A DNA stretch of 61,189 nt, taken from the NCBI GenBank assembly GCA_011523285.1, contig WTHC01000039.1, positions 1 to 61,189 of the forward strand. The letters are read 5' to 3'. Positions within the stretch are counted from its first letter, which is position 1. Each line of letters opens with the position of its first letter. Under the pieces are notes generated by a model. That model did not search any database. It was not told the origin of the DNA and was given only the letters and a program-made list of their open reading frames with translations. This DNA comes from Nitrosopumilaceae archaeon (GTDB lineage Archaea; Thermoproteota; Nitrososphaeria; Nitrososphaerales; Nitrosopumilaceae). The position numbers and the translations under genes were made by a program. Below are positions 1 to 9,501 of the stretch, in pieces.

Positions 1-1
1 A

Positions 2-1429
2 GTTAATAACGCAATACCAATTAACACAGATACTAAGATAGATAGAGTTGATGAGTTCAAAAGAATTGAATTTTCTGAGAATATTAGATTTGATATAAAT
101 ATAACACCTCTAAAAATCGGCGAAAATAAAATTGTAATAACTGTTTCTAGTATTGATAATGGAGACAATTTAGATGATTTAAAAGGTATAAATCTTAGTA
201 TTTCAGATTTCAATAAAAATGTAGATAGTATTAATATTCCAATCACAAAGGCAGATGATGATAAAATGGTTTATGAAGGAATTGTATTTTTTGGGTTTTA
301 CGATGAATGGAAAATAGACGTAGAAGCTAAAAGAACAAATGAAGTAAATGAGACTATTTCATTTTATGTTATTATAAAACCACACGCCAACGAATTAAAA
401 ATACAAATATCAGAATATGATTTTCCAGATCCAGAATCAAAACCATTACATGTAATATATCATGATGATTCTATATGGATAAGCGATGTTTCACAAGCTC
501 GTTTATGGCAATTTCTAATAGACGAAAAAAAATTTGCGGAATTCAATTTTGATGGAAGATCGACTACATTTCTAACTGTAGATGACGATGGTAAAATATG
601 GTTTATTGATACAATGGATAACAAGATTGGGTATCTAGATACAAATAAGGAAATTCAAACTATAAAATTACCAACTAAATCAATAGCAACATCGATAACA
701 AGTTTCGATAGTAATATTTGGATCTCTATGGCCGATCATAAATTTATATTAAAATATGATCAAATTAGTAAAAAATTTGAAAAATATAAAACACCTTCAG
801 AATCTTCGTCTATAGTCAATGATTCTAATGGCAATATTTGGTTTACAGAACATAATATTGGTAAAATAGGATATGGTGACAAGTTTACTGGATATGTGAA
901 AGAATTTATTCCAACTAAACCATTAAATGAACCTTTTACATTATTCTTCGATTCTGAAGGAAATTTGTGGATATCAGAACACACTGGTCTTGCGATAACC
1001 AAATTTGATGTAACGTTAGAAGAATTTACTAAAATCGCATTGCCTAATGCTAATGCATCGCCTACTGGGATTACTGAAGATGCATATGGAAATTTGTGGT
1101 TTGCTCAGCATACAGTAGATAATTTAGGAATTTATGATCCTCACAACGACGATCTAATTGAAGTGAGCATACCAACATCTAATTCATTCACTCAATTTCT
1201 AACATCCGACTATAAAAATAGAATTTGGTTTGCAGAACAACAATCAAACAAACTTGGAGTTGTAGACATTACAGAAAAGGATAGTAACATAATGAATAAT
1301 ATAGAGAGTATAGATGACAATCAAGGATTGAGACCTACATTATTAGTTTTTCCATCAATTGGGTTAGTAATAATCATCATGGCGTTGTTATTAAGAAAAA
1401 ATATAGCAAGTAAGAACGTCGCTTCATAA
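2..1429 (+). CDS. 5'-partial protein: CopC-like beta-sandwich segment followed by streptogramin-lyase (Vgb)-like propeller repeats and a C-terminal TM helix
   Basis: Frame is open from base 2 with no stop before the ORF-track Met at 266, so the gene starts outside the window. Repeated 'GNIWFTEHNIGKIGYGD', 'GNLWISEHTGLAITKFD', 'GNLWFAQHTVDNLGIYD' blades; terminal hydrophobic helix LLVFPSIGLVIIIMALLL. Confidence 0.75.
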   Translation, partial: VNNAIPINTDTKIDRVDEFKRIEFSENIRFDINITPLKIGENKIVITVSSIDNGDNLDDLKGINLSISDFNKNVDSINIPITKADDDKMVYEGIVFFGFYDEWKIDVEAKRTNEVNETISFYVIIKPHANELKIQISEYDFPDPESKPLHVIYHDDSIWISDVSQARLWQFLIDEKKFAEFNFDGRSTTFLTVDDDGKIWFIDTMDNKIGYLDTNKEIQTIKLPTKSIATSITSFDSNIWISMADHKFILKYDQISKKFEKYKTPSESSSIVNDSNGNIWFTEHNIGKIGYGDKFTGYVKEFIPTKPLNEPFTLFFDSEGNLWISEHTGLAITKFDVTLEEFTKIALPNANASPTGITEDAYGNLWFAQHTVDNLGIYDPHNDDLIEVSIPTSNSFTQFLTSDYKNRIWFAEQQSNKLGVVDITEKDSNIMNNIESIDDNQGLRPTLLVFPSIGLVIIIMALLLRKNIASKNVAS

Positions 1430-2248
1430 TTATGATCTATTTATAATACCTACATACTTCATGCAAATTGTAGCTACGAAGATCAAAATTGAGATTAATA
1501 CAATAGTACCAGACGAAGTAATATCTAATAAATAAGAAAGCAATATTCCAATAACAACAGAACAAACAGAAATTGTCATGGATAACATAATTGTTTTTTT
1601 GAAACTTTTACCATACAATATCGCAGTAATGTTTGGTATGACAAGAAGAGATGATATTAACAATATTCCTACCAATTGAATGGATGTAACTACTGTAATT
1701 CCAGCAATTGATATTAATAAATAATTTATTTGTTCAACGCGAACTCCACTTATTTGAGCTTGTTCTTCATTAAATGTAGAATAAAGTATTTGGCGGTATA
1801 GAAGTGATATGATGATGAGTATAGATATTGTAAGTGCAATGATAACGATTGTATCTTCAATATTAACAAGTAAAATACTTCCAAACAAGAAGCTAAAAAT
1901 ATCTATTGTAAAACCTCCCGATATACTAATTAAAATGAGTCCTATTGAGATTCCAGAAGATAATAAAATAGCCACTGATGATTCTCCAGATATATCAAAT
2001 TTCTTTTTAATTTTTGTAATAATAATGGCACTAGATAACGAGATTAGATATGCAGTCCATATGGGATATATTCCTAGTAGAAGTCCCATAGCGATTCCTC
2101 CAAATGATGAATGAGCTATAGCATCACCAAATAAGGAATACCTTCTCAAAACAAGAAACATTCCGACAACAGAACATAATAAAGATATAGCTATTCCTGA
2201 AATGATGGCCCTTTGTATGAAGCTATAAGCAAGTATTTCAAAGATCAT
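1430..2248 (-). CDS. Metal (Zn/Mn-type) ABC transporter permease, ZnuB/TroC family
   Basis: Polytopic membrane protein with ABC-3 family motifs (LLCSVVGMFLVLRRYSLFGDAIAHSSFGGIAMGLLLG); overlaps the ATPase gene upstream. Confidence 0.88.
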   Translation of the reverse strand: MIFEILAYSFIQRAIISGIAISLLCSVVGMFLVLRRYSLFGDAIAHSSFGGIAMGLLLGIYPIWTAYLISLSSAIIITKIKKKFDISGESSVAILLSSGISIGLILISISGGFTIDIFSFLFGSILLVNIEDTIVIIALTISILIIISLLYRQILYSTFNEEQAQISGVRVEQINYLLISIAGITVVTSIQLVGILLISSLLVIPNITAILYGKSFKKTIMLSMTISVCSVVIGILLSYLLDITSSGTIVLISILIFVATICMKYVGIINRS

Positions 2249-2966
2249 TTTGATGATTTTGTATATGTTCTTGCATGGAAGATTCAGAATATTTTTTTAA
2301 TAGATTATCGTTGTTGAAAAAATCGTTTGATACACCATGGAAAAATAATGTTCTATTTAAACACGCGACTTTATTTGCTAACATATGCACAGCATTCAAG
2401 TCATGTGATGACCATATTATAGTTATTTTGTTTTGATGTAGTTTAGTTAATATATCATAAAATAATTCTGTGCTATGTTTATCTATCCCAGTAACTGGTT
2501 CATCTAAAATTAATATTTTTGGGCGTCCGGCCAATGCTTTAGCTATAAATACACGTTGTTGTTGGCCTGCAGATAATTCTCCAATACGTTTGTGTGCTAG
2601 TTCATGTATCCAAACTTGTTGTAAAACTTCATTTATTCTATTATCATCATGATTTTTTCTTAATCCCATTTTAATCACTTCGTGAACAGTGATAGGGAAA
2701 TTTTTATCAAATTGAGGCTTTTGTTGTACATAGCCTATATGTTTTAAATATTCTTGTGATTTTCGTATGTCTTCATTAAAAAATTTTATTGTTCCGCAAT
2801 ATTGATTTATCATTCCCAGCATACATGAAAAAAGCGTGGTTTTACCTGCTCCATTCGGTCCAATTATTCCTAAAAAATCATTTTGTTCAACATCAAAATT
2901 AATATTTTCGAGTGTGATTGATTTATTATATTTAACATTTAATTTTTTAATTTCAACTATTTTCAA
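2238..2966 (-). CDS. Metal ABC transporter ATP-binding protein, ZnuC-like
   Basis: Walker A GPNGAGKTT, signature LSAGQQQR, Walker B ILILDEP. Confidence 0.9.
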   Translation of the reverse strand: MKIVEIKKLNVKYNKSITLENINFDVEQNDFLGIIGPNGAGKTTLFSCMLGMINQYCGTIKFFNEDIRKSQEYLKHIGYVQQKPQFDKNFPITVHEVIKMGLRKNHDDNRINEVLQQVWIHELAHKRIGELSAGQQQRVFIAKALAGRPKILILDEPVTGIDKHSTELFYDILTKLHQNKITIIWSSHDLNAVHMLANKVACLNRTLFFHGVSNDFFNNDNLLKKYSESSMQEHIQNHQNDL

Positions 2967-3050
2967 TGTACAAAATCGTCTTAATATTAATAGTATATTA
3001 TGTTGATCATTTATTTAGACAACGATTAGTGTTCTCATGCAGTTGTAAAT

Positions 3051-3995
3051 TTATTTATGTTCAAATCCATTTTTGGTTAGTATTAAGCCTAGTAGTGCTG
3101 CTCTAGTATACTTACCATATTCGGCTTGTTTAAAATATTTAGCATGTTTAGAAGTATCTATATTGTTTGGTATTTCATCAAGCCTCGGTAGCGGGTGTAA
3201 AATTATTGAGTTTTTCTTCAATTTTTTGATCACAGAATTATCAATAACATAACTTCCTCTAACCTTGAAATATTCCTCTTTATCTTGAAATCTTTCTTTT
3301 TGAATTCTAGTAACATAGATTACATCTAAATCATGAATATAATCATTTAATTCTGTGGATTCTGTTAGTTGTAACTTTTTTTTTATATCATAAATTGAAT
3401 CTGATCTTATTCTCAATGCTTCGGGTGAGATCAGATATACGGTAACATCATAACTGCTTAAACCGTATAGCAGAGAGTAAACAGTTCGCCCATATTTTAG
3501 ATCGCCTACTATTGCTATTTTTAAACCATCTATTTTTTTGGTTTCCTTGTTTATTGTGTATAGATCCTGTATAGTTTGTGTAGGATGTTCTTCAGTACCA
3601 CTGCCAGCATTAATTATTGGTTTTGTTGATATTTCAGAGGCAAATTTGCTTGAACCGTCTAGAGGGTGACGTAAAACTAAGACATCAGAATATAAAGATA
3701 TTATTTTTATTGTATCTGCAAGGCTTTCGCCTTTTTGTGTAGATGACAAGATATTGGAAGTTGCTAAAGTGTTACCTCCAATATAAGACATAGCAGATTC
3801 AAAGCTCAAACGTGTTCTTGTACTTGGTTCAAAAAATATACATCCTAATGTTTTACCACTACAAATATTGTAGTTACTATTATGTTGTATTAATTTGTCT
3901 GTAACATCAAAAAGCAATTCAAAATCTTGTCGTGTTAGATCTCTAACAGATGTTAGACTTCGTTGAAAAAATGTATTATAGATCATTTTAATCAT
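3051..3995 (-). CDS. pyrB: Aspartate carbamoyltransferase catalytic subunit
   Basis: FEPSTRTRLSFE, HPTQTIQDLYTI and LHPLPRLDEI motifs; divergent from pyrI. Confidence 0.95.
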   Translation of the reverse strand: MIKMIYNTFFQRSLTSVRDLTRQDFELLFDVTDKLIQHNSNYNICSGKTLGCIFFEPSTRTRLSFESAMSYIGGNTLATSNILSSTQKGESLADTIKIISLYSDVLVLRHPLDGSSKFASEISTKPIINAGSGTEEHPTQTIQDLYTINKETKKIDGLKIAIVGDLKYGRTVYSLLYGLSSYDVTVYLISPEALRIRSDSIYDIKKKLQLTESTELNDYIHDLDVIYVTRIQKERFQDKEEYFKVRGSYVIDNSVIKKLKKNSIILHPLPRLDEIPNNIDTSKHAKYFKQAEYGKYTRAALLGLILTKNGFEHK

Positions 3996-4029
3996 ATATA
4001 CTGGTATAGGATATACAAAGTATACTATA

Positions 4030-4485
4030 ATGAAAGAAGCGAATCTTTTGGTACGAAGAATAAAGGATGGTACTGTTATAGATCATATAAATAAAGGAAA
4101 AGGACTATATGTTTTAAATGCGTTAGATATAGATGGAAAAGATGGTAATGTAATAACTATCGCGTTAAATGTAAAAAGTAAAAAATTTGATAAAAAAGAC
4201 ATTATAAAAGTAGAAAATAAGTTTTTAAAGGAAGATGATACAAATATGCTTGCAGTAATTGTTCCAGAAGCAACTGTAAACATAATAAAAAATTTTAATC
4301 TAGTTGAAAAACGGCATTTGACATTACCCGATCAAATAATTAGAATTTTTGCATGTGGGAACCCAAATTGCATCACAAATAGCAATGAAAATATTGAAAC
4401 TGTAATGAATGTGATAGACAAAAAAATATTACAATGTAAATATTGTAGAAGAGTACTCGACATCAACAAATTACTATATGCATGA
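4030..4485 (+). CDS. pyrI: Aspartate carbamoyltransferase regulatory subunit
   Basis: DGTVIDHINKGKG N-terminus and zinc-site Cys (CGNPNCITN...CKYC); next to pyrB. Confidence 0.95.
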   Translation: MKEANLLVRRIKDGTVIDHINKGKGLYVLNALDIDGKDGNVITIALNVKSKKFDKKDIIKVENKFLKEDDTNMLAVIVPEATVNIIKNFNLVEKRHLTLPDQIIRIFACGNPNCITNSNENIETVMNVIDKKILQCKYCRRVLDINKLLYA

Positions 4486-4520
4486 TTTCTAAATATAAAT
4501 TAAAAAATATGATTTTGTTA

Positions 4521-4829
4521 TTATTGTCCAAGTATTATGAACATCATAACTATTCCGTATATTGCAATTGATTCTACCATACCAATGAATATAAATACCT
4601 TGGACTGAAGAGCTGGATTTTCACTAATCACAGCTAGGCCAGCAGATCCAACATATCCTAAACCAATACCTGCACCACCAGCTGCTAGACCGAAGGCCAA
4701 ACCTGCACCAAGTAATTTTGCGCCAGCATCGTCGTTAGTATCTTTGGTAGATTCTTCACCATATACAGTAGTGATACCTGTTACGGAAATCGCGAATATC
4801 ATAAAAATCAGAAGCGTCAAATATTTCAT
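4521..4829 (-). CDS. atpK: A-type ATP synthase subunit K (proteolipid) with N-terminal signal-like segment
   Basis: Two Gly/Ala-rich TM helices, acidic MVESIAIYG in the second; last gene of the ATPase cluster. Confidence 0.88.
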   Translation of the reverse strand: MKYLTLLIFMIFAISVTGITTVYGEESTKDTNDDAGAKLLGAGLAFGLAAGGAGIGLGYVGSAGLAVISENPALQSKVFIFIGMVESIAIYGIVMMFIILGQ

Positions 4830-4883
4830 TATTGTATTGTTAACTTACTATTCCATATTTAAATCATAAGGCGATTTAATAAT

Positions 4884-5015
4884 TTAAATCTGGCTTGATG
4901 TCTTTTTCTTAAATTCTTCTAACGTTTTCTTAATTTTAGTAGTTGAATTGTTATGATATTTTTCTAATACAGCGATTGATTTTTGCAATATATTTTGGAT
5001 TTCTTCTTTTGTCAT
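4884..5015 (-). CDS. 43-aa hydrophilic small protein inside the ATPase operon
   Basis: Hand translation MTKEEIQNILQKSIAVLEKYHNNSTTKIKKTLEEFKKKTSSQI*. Its ATG overlaps the atpD stop as ATGA. Below the ORF-track length cutoff. Confidence 0.6.
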   Translation of the reverse strand: MTKEEIQNILQKSIAVLEKYHNNSTTKIKKTLEEFKKKTSSQI

Positions 5016-5644
5016 TTTCTCTTTTCAATAGCAGCTTTCACTTTTTTTAATCTTGCGAATTCTTCACGTTCTCGTTCTTCCAATGTTGCTAAAATAAATC
5101 GTATCTTATGATTATATTGAGGAATGATTATATTTTCTAATGCGTTTAATAATTTCTGTGTTTTTTCAAGAGCTTTAGCTAGACTCAATATAGAGTTTTC
5201 ATATTCTGCAGCTTTACATATGCTTGGTAAAATATTTTTAATTTGTTTAGTTGCCCTATCAATGGATGTATTTGTATCAATAAATCCATATGGGGTAGAT
5301 TTAGAATCATTTTTCATAACTTGAAGAGTTGGAGTTGTTACATCTACTATTCTTTTAACATCAACATCTACTTCCACTGCGGCAGGAGTAGATTTTGCTA
5401 TTGAATCAATAGTGCGAGTACCTAACGATAAATATGCATCATTTACAGATTTGTATATATCCTGTAATGGATTCCATATATCACTTCGTGCTTGTGTAGC
5501 CTCTGCGATCATTTCTTCTATATTTTTGAGAAGAACTTTACGTTTATCATCAAGAATTTTTTGCACCATGACAGCAACTTGACTAGATCTCTTGTACTTG
5601 AGAAGTTCAATTTTTGTTGCAGAAACACTTTGAGCAAACGACAT
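5012..5644 (-). CDS. atpD: A-type ATP synthase subunit D
   Basis: Typical V/A-type D subunit coiled coil; contiguous with atpB. Confidence 0.9.
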   Translation of the reverse strand: MSFAQSVSATKIELLKYKRSSQVAVMVQKILDDKRKVLLKNIEEMIAEATQARSDIWNPLQDIYKSVNDAYLSLGTRTIDSIAKSTPAAVEVDVDVKRIVDVTTPTLQVMKNDSKSTPYGFIDTNTSIDRATKQIKNILPSICKAAEYENSILSLAKALEKTQKLLNALENIIIPQYNHKIRFILATLEEREREEFARLKKVKAAIEKRK

Positions 5645-5645
5645 T

Positions 5646-7031
5646 TTATTTTGTTGATTTATAATACATAGAAATAAACTTATCCTTAACTTTAGTTAAT
5701 TCATTTTTTGGTAGTAATGAAGCCGCTTTCCATTGTAATAGAAGTGTTTCATCAATAGATCTGTTTTCATCTACATCTTGAGTTAAAAATTCTTTTTCGA
5801 GTGTGTCTCCAAAGTCTAGATATTTTAGATCAATATTTGTAAGTCCAGCTTTACCAACTATCCCGACAAGAGCACGTACTTCTTGAGCTCTTGAATACGC
5901 ATCATAATTTTGATTTGATATTTCCTGATGATCTGCTCGTGTTCGCCCTTCGCCAATACCATCTTTCATTATTCTACTCAGACTCATCAAAATGTTTACT
6001 GGAGGGTAGACACCTTGTCTAAACAAATCACGCCCCAAAACAATTTGACCTTCTGTTATGTATCCAGTTAGATCTGGTATTGGGTGAGTTATATCGTCAG
6101 AAGGCATAGATAAAATTGGCATTTGTGTCACACTACCATTTTTACCTCTTAATCTACCAGCTCTTTCATATATTGTAGAAAGATCAGTATATAGATATCC
6201 AGGATATCCTTTTCTGCCAGGAACTTCTTCACGAGCTGCGCTGATTTCTCTCAATGCTTCAGCATAATTTGTCATGTCTGTAAGTATTACTAATACATGC
6301 ATACCTACTTCATATGCTAAATATTCAGCAACAGTCAGAGCTACACGAGGTGTAATAATTCTCTCTATAGCAGGATCATCTGCAAGGTTAAGAAATAATA
6401 CGCTTCTTTTTAGAGCTCCAGATTCTTCCAAACTACGCCTAAAATATTCTGATTCACTATATTGAACTCCGATTGCCGCAAAAACAACAGCAAATTCATC
6501 ATTAGTACCTACTACAGAAGCTTGTCTAGCAATTTGCGCAGCAAGCACATTATGAGACATTCCAGAACCTGAAAATATAGGAAGTTTTTGTCCACGTACT
6601 AATGTAAGCATACCGTCTATAACTGACACTCCAGTTTGTATGAAATCTCTTGGATATTCACGTTGTTCTGGATTCATGGGAGAACCATTTATATCTAAGA
6701 ACTTGTCTGCAATTGGATCCGGTAATCCGTCCTTTGGTCGTCCAAGACCATCAAATATTCTTCCTAGAACTTGTTCAGAAACAGGCATTTCCATAACTTT
6801 TCCAACGAATTTAGCATTAGTTTGAGATATAGATAATCCAGTAGTACCTTCAAAAACTTGTACAACTGCTTTACCATTTCCAACTTCAAGTACTTTACCT
6901 AACCTTTTTTCACCAGATGTTGTTTGTATTTCAACCAATTCATCAAAAGCAGCGTTTTCTACATCATCCACTACTACTAAAGGGCCTTTAATTTCGGCTA
7001 TTTTACTATATTGAATTCCACTTTTTGCCAT
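5646..7031 (-). CDS. atpB: A-type ATP synthase subunit B
   Basis: [69 protein letters not shown]. Confidence 0.97.
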   Translation of the reverse strand: MAKSGIQYSKIAEIKGPLVVVDDVENAAFDELVEIQTTSGEKRLGKVLEVGNGKAVVQVFEGTTGLSISQTNAKFVGKVMEMPVSEQVLGRIFDGLGRPKDGLPDPIADKFLDINGSPMNPEQREYPRDFIQTGVSVIDGMLTLVRGQKLPIFSGSGMSHNVLAAQIARQASVVGTNDEFAVVFAAIGVQYSESEYFRRSLEESGALKRSVLFLNLADDPAIERIITPRVALTVAEYLAYEVGMHVLVILTDMTNYAEALREISAAREEVPGRKGYPGYLYTDLSTIYERAGRLRGKNGSVTQMPILSMPSDDITHPIPDLTGYITEGQIVLGRDLFRQGVYPPVNILMSLSRIMKDGIGEGRTRADHQEISNQNYDAYSRAQEVRALVGIVGKAGLTNIDLKYLDFGDTLEKEFLTQDVDENRSIDETLLLQWKAASLLPKNELTKVKDKFISMYYKSTK

Positions 7032-7035
7032 TTTA

Positions 7036-8805
7036 TTATTTCACACTCTTAATGTTTTTAAATTGTTCATTAATTTCAGTGTTTAATTGTTCTAGTTTTT
7101 CGATTTGATCATCATGTACTTCCATTCGTGCTTTTAGCAAGGTGCCTATTACTGGCATAGATCTTATATCATTAATTGATACTCCATTTTTAATAGCTTG
7201 TATTCCAGAATGATAAAACATCATTAATAATTCTAATAATTTGAATTGTTTAGTAGGACTACAATAAGTATCAACGTTGTCAAAAGAATTTTGTTGCAAA
7301 ATACCAATTTTGATCATTCGTGCAACTTCCAAAATTAGTTTTTCTTCATCTGGTAATGCTTCTGGCCCCAATAATCTAACAATTTCTTTTAATGTGTCTT
7401 CACGTTGCAATATTCCATATATTTCACCACGTATTTTGAACCAATCATTACTAACATTTTTGCTCCACCATTTTGCAACATCATTTAGATATCCAGAATA
7501 ACTACTCATCCAATTTATAGATGGATAATGTCTTGAATAAGCTAATTTTGCATCTAAAGCCCAAAATGTTTTGATGAATCTCATAGTATGCGTAGTAACG
7601 GGTTCTGTGAAATCCCCTCCCGATGGAGATACTGCTCCAACCAAGCTTACGGATCCATCTCTATCTGGAGAACCATTTGCTTGCACTCTACCAGCTCTTT
7701 CATAAAATTCAGCTAGTCTGGAAGCTAAATATGACGGATAGCCTTCTTCTGCGGGCATTTCTTCTAATCTTCCACTCATTTCTCTAAGAGCTTCTGCCCA
7801 TCTACTTGTAGAATCAGCTACAAGTACTACATCTTTACCCATGTCCCTATAGTATTCTGCTATAGTGACTCCAGTATAGATGCTGGCTTCTCGTGCTGCT
7901 ACAGGCATATTACTTGTGTTAGCAACAAGTACTGTTCTATCCATTAATGGTTTTCCACTTCTTGGATCTTTGAGTTTTGGAAATTCTACAAGTACTTCAG
8001 TCATTTCATTCCCACGTTCTCCACAGCCTATGTATACTACAACTTGAGAATCAGCCCATTTAGCTATTTGGTGTAAAGTGACTGTTTTTCCAGTACCAAA
8101 AGCACCAGGAATAGATCCAGTACCGCCTTTAGCCAGAGGAAAAAATGTATCAATCACTCTTTGACCTGTCAATAATGGCACAGTAGGATCGTATCGTTTT
8201 TTATATGGACGTGGTTGTCTAACTGGCCATTTATGATACATCTTAATGTTGTCTGATTGACCATTTTTATCAACAGATGCTATTTCTGTTTCTATATCAT
8301 ATTTTCCTTCTTTAACAACATTAGTAACTTTACCGCCAGGATGAGTTGGTGCTAACATAATACTATGTTCTATTAATTCTGTTTCATGTACAGTCCCTAA
8401 AATAGATCCGTGAGAAATTTCATCTCCAACATTAACGTTAGGAACAAATGTGTATTTCTTACTCATATCTACGGGCGAGGTCACAATACCACGTCCAATA
8501 AATGAGCCTGATTTTTTAGATAATTCTTTTAATGGTCGTTGTATACCATCATATATTTGTCCTATTATTCCAGGGCCTAGGAATACACTGAGAGGGTTAC
8601 CAGTGCCTATAACAGGTTCTCCAGGTTTGAGACCACTAGTAGATTCATAAACTTGAATAAAAGCTACATCACCAGTTAATCTGATGACTTCTCCAATTAG
8701 TTTAGATTCTCCTACAGAAACAGTTTCATACATTTTTGCATCCGACATCCCATCAGCTTTGACTGCAGGTCCACTAACCCAAATTATTCTACCTTTAGCA
8801 ACCAT
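7036..8805 (-). CDS. atpA: A-type ATP synthase catalytic subunit A
   Basis: P-loop [49 protein letters not shown]. Confidence 0.98.
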   Translation of the reverse strand: MVAKGRIIWVSGPAVKADGMSDAKMYETVSVGESKLIGEVIRLTGDVAFIQVYESTSGLKPGEPVIGTGNPLSVFLGPGIIGQIYDGIQRPLKELSKKSGSFIGRGIVTSPVDMSKKYTFVPNVNVGDEISHGSILGTVHETELIEHSIMLAPTHPGGKVTNVVKEGKYDIETEIASVDKNGQSDNIKMYHKWPVRQPRPYKKRYDPTVPLLTGQRVIDTFFPLAKGGTGSIPGAFGTGKTVTLHQIAKWADSQVVVYIGCGERGNEMTEVLVEFPKLKDPRSGKPLMDRTVLVANTSNMPVAAREASIYTGVTIAEYYRDMGKDVVLVADSTSRWAEALREMSGRLEEMPAEEGYPSYLASRLAEFYERAGRVQANGSPDRDGSVSLVGAVSPSGGDFTEPVTTHTMRFIKTFWALDAKLAYSRHYPSINWMSSYSGYLNDVAKWWSKNVSNDWFKIRGEIYGILQREDTLKEIVRLLGPEALPDEEKLILEVARMIKIGILQQNSFDNVDTYCSPTKQFKLLELLMMFYHSGIQAIKNGVSINDIRSMPVIGTLLKARMEVHDDQIEKLEQLNTEINEQFKNIKSVK

Positions 8806-9402
8806 TTAATTATTCACACCAAATTTTGTTGCAATTTCTTTCCTTATTAAAGGCTTCATGTTTGCAAGTCTAGCATCTATTGTGTTATCTAATATCATTG
8901 CACCATTTTTAGATTTTGCTTTAATTCCTCCTAAACATGCTATTCTTTTTGATGCCAATTTCACTGTGGTGAATTTAGTTAAAACAGATTTAATAATTGT
9001 CTCGTCTTTATCATTTATTGAAACTTCGATATCAGAAGTTCCAAGTGTTTTTATGGATTCGTCTATTAAAGATGACAGAAATTTAGAATATTCATTCTCG
9101 CGGGCCATATTTTCAAGTTTAGATGTAACTGTAGAAAAAACTTTTTCTATGTATTCTTCCAGTATTGCAAGTTGTTTATTTCGAGATTCTAATTCAGCGC
9201 TTCCAATTATTTGTTTAGTTAATTTATCTGATTCTTTTTTGCCATTATTGATTATTTTATCATATTCATTGGCAAGAGAATCATAAGATTTCAACAGTAC
9301 TTCTTTGGATTCATTTAAAGTATCTATCAAATTAGATGTCAACTCAGATTCAGACTGTGTTATGATTGTATTTAATAGATTTTCTAATTTATTAAGTTCC
9401 AT
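8806..9402 (-). CDS. atpE: A-type ATP synthase subunit E
   Basis: 198-aa stalk-like protein directly upstream of atpA, typical subunit E C-terminal region. Confidence 0.85.
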   Translation of the reverse strand: MELNKLENLLNTIITQSESELTSNLIDTLNESKEVLLKSYDSLANEYDKIINNGKKESDKLTKQIIGSAELESRNKQLAILEEYIEKVFSTVTSKLENMARENEYSKFLSSLIDESIKTLGTSDIEVSINDKDETIIKSVLTKFTTVKLASKRIACLGGIKAKSKNGAMILDNTIDARLANMKPLIRKEIATKFGVNN

Positions 9403-9501
9403 TTAAGCCGTTTTGTTTTGATTTATAACTGATTTTAATGTTTTGAATGGCGTATAGAATTAATTTAGAAAGACTTATTTTTTGATGCACATAGGTATAA
9501 T

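Noticed and set aside
8858-9286. 142-aa plus-strand ORF over atpE
   Set aside because: Shadow ORF antisense to subunit E.
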